A stretch of 64,000 bases of DNA, from positions 62,001-126,000 of the forward strand of contig CAWEBB010000024.1 of the NCBI GenBank assembly GCA_963807085.1, given 5' to 3'. This DNA comes from JACKII01 sp963807085. Lineage in GTDB: Bacteria; Pseudomonadota; Alphaproteobacteria; Bin95. Below, in pieces: positions 63,665 through 64,000 of the stretch. The notes under the pieces are model-generated. The model was not told the origin of the DNA and made no database searches. It was given only the letters and a program-made list of their open reading frames with translations. The position numbers were made by a program, and so were the translations under genes. Every line of letters starts with the position of its first letter. Position 1 is the stretch's first letter.

Positions 63665-63678
63665 TTGTATATATACAA
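63665..63678. promoter_or_regulatory. perfect palindrome, likely IclR-family operator
   Basis: TTGTATATATACAA, a perfect 14-base palindrome, 23 bases upstream of the iclR-type start and 15 before a -35-like TTGACA for the divergent gene. IclR proteins bind such AT-rich palindromes between themselves and their targets. Confidence 0.65.
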
Positions 63679-63691
63679 CAACTAAATCATA

Positions 63692-63721
63692 TTGACAATG
63701 AATCTCCTGGTGCACTAGCTT
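63692..63721 (+). promoter_or_regulatory. possible promoter of the divergent acyl-CoA synthetase gene
   Basis: TTGACA at 63692-63697 and TAGCTT at 63716-63721, 18 bases apart, 57 bases before the ATG and just beyond the palindrome. Confidence 0.4.
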
Positions 63722-63777
63722 GGTGAAGGCTAAGCGAGAGGATCGCGTGGCCGATCCAAGGATGGAGGGCAGTGCCC

Positions 63778-64000
63778 ATGGCGAAGCTCACGGACTTTAC
63801 GTCGTATCAGGATGCGCAGAAGCACTTCTCCAGAGAGGCGCTTTGGGATCTTTTTGACGGCTCAAAGGAACGGTTGAACATCGCCCACGAATGCGTCGAC
63901 CGGCACACACCGGGCGGCGGTACGGCCGTTTCCATTGCCTATGCCGATGGGACGAGCGAGAGCATCAGCTTTGCCGAGTTGGCCGTAGTTTCGTCCCGCT
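63778..64000 (+). CDS. acyl-CoA synthetase (AMP-forming), N-terminal part, runs off the window
   Basis: Only 74 residues are inside the window: MAKLTDFTSYQDAQKHFSREALWDLF, then NIAHECVDRH and GTAVSIAYADGTSESISFAEL. NIAxECVDRH and the FAEL strand are the opening of acetyl/propionyl-CoA synthetase-like ANL enzymes; the AMP-binding core would lie downstream. GGAGGG stands 8 bases before the ATG. Divergent from an IclR regulator, as for many catabolic acyl-CoA ligases. Substrate not predictable from this part. Confidence 0.65.
   Translation, partial: MAKLTDFTSYQDAQKHFSREALWDLFDGSKERLNIAHECVDRHTPGGGTAVSIAYADGTSESISFAELAVVSSR

Overview
The window looks like the chromosome of a GC-rich alphaproteobacterium, most likely of Rhodospirillales type. 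The basis is the hopanoid hpnC-hpnD-hpnE cluster, an extended-type PstC, an alphaproteobacterial XseA and PheS/PheT, and about 65 percent GC with long mirror ORFs opposite many genes. This is inferred from gene content only.

Layout. 1-1.1 kb: end of an S1C protease with a PDZ domain and a DUF1028 protein. 1.1-8.7 kb: two large secreted, carbohydrate-directed proteins on the minus strand, one LamG/glycosidase-like/RTX and one SBBP propeller with two carbohydrate-binding repeats. 9-16.8 kb: a CDGSH protein, two flavin monooxygenases, a large alpha/beta hydrolase and a FecR/CHASE2-cyclase pair. 16.9-20.1 kb: squalene synthesis for hopanoids. 20.1-23.6 kb: a minus-strand Rieske oxygenase, GNAT, hydrolase and metallo-hydrolase cluster. 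23.8-27.6 kb: a heterodimeric ABC exporter. 27.8-37.1 kb: housekeeping genes (xseA, purD, yfcE-like, pheT, pheS, yggT, DUF167, folD). 38.5-42.4 kb: a Pho-controlled pstS-pstC-pstA operon whose pstB is lost to an IS5 remnant. 43-45.9 kb: an IS66 transposase gene split by a serine-recombinase element. 46.1-51.1 kb: a complete liv-type ABC operon and a cupin. 51.2-60.4 kb: an insertion-sequence graveyard holding a CRISPR adaptation module. 60.4-64 kb: tRNA-Gly(CCC), a TTC38-like TPR protein, a GST, and an IclR regulator divergent from an acyl-CoA synthetase that runs off the end.

The most interesting part is 51.8-57.2 kb. It holds a reverse transcriptase-Cas1 fusion gene, cas2, a low-GC leader-like stretch and a short CRISPR array of 36-bp repeats, with one more repeat upstream of RT-cas1. 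No interference genes lie in the window. An IS1595 element sits inside the leader-side repeat, an IS256 element splits the leader, an IS21 remnant abuts the other repeat, and one in-frame TAA interrupts the RT domain. Both complete spacers carry a Shine-Dalgarno sequence followed by ATG in the same orientation, as if taken from translation starts of messages.

Many genes are broken by single-base indels, including purD, pheS and pheT, which should be essential. Much of this is probably base-level assembly error rather than gene decay. Breaks in mobile genes are more likely to be real. Such genes are listed as pseudogene, meaning only that the reading frame is interrupted.
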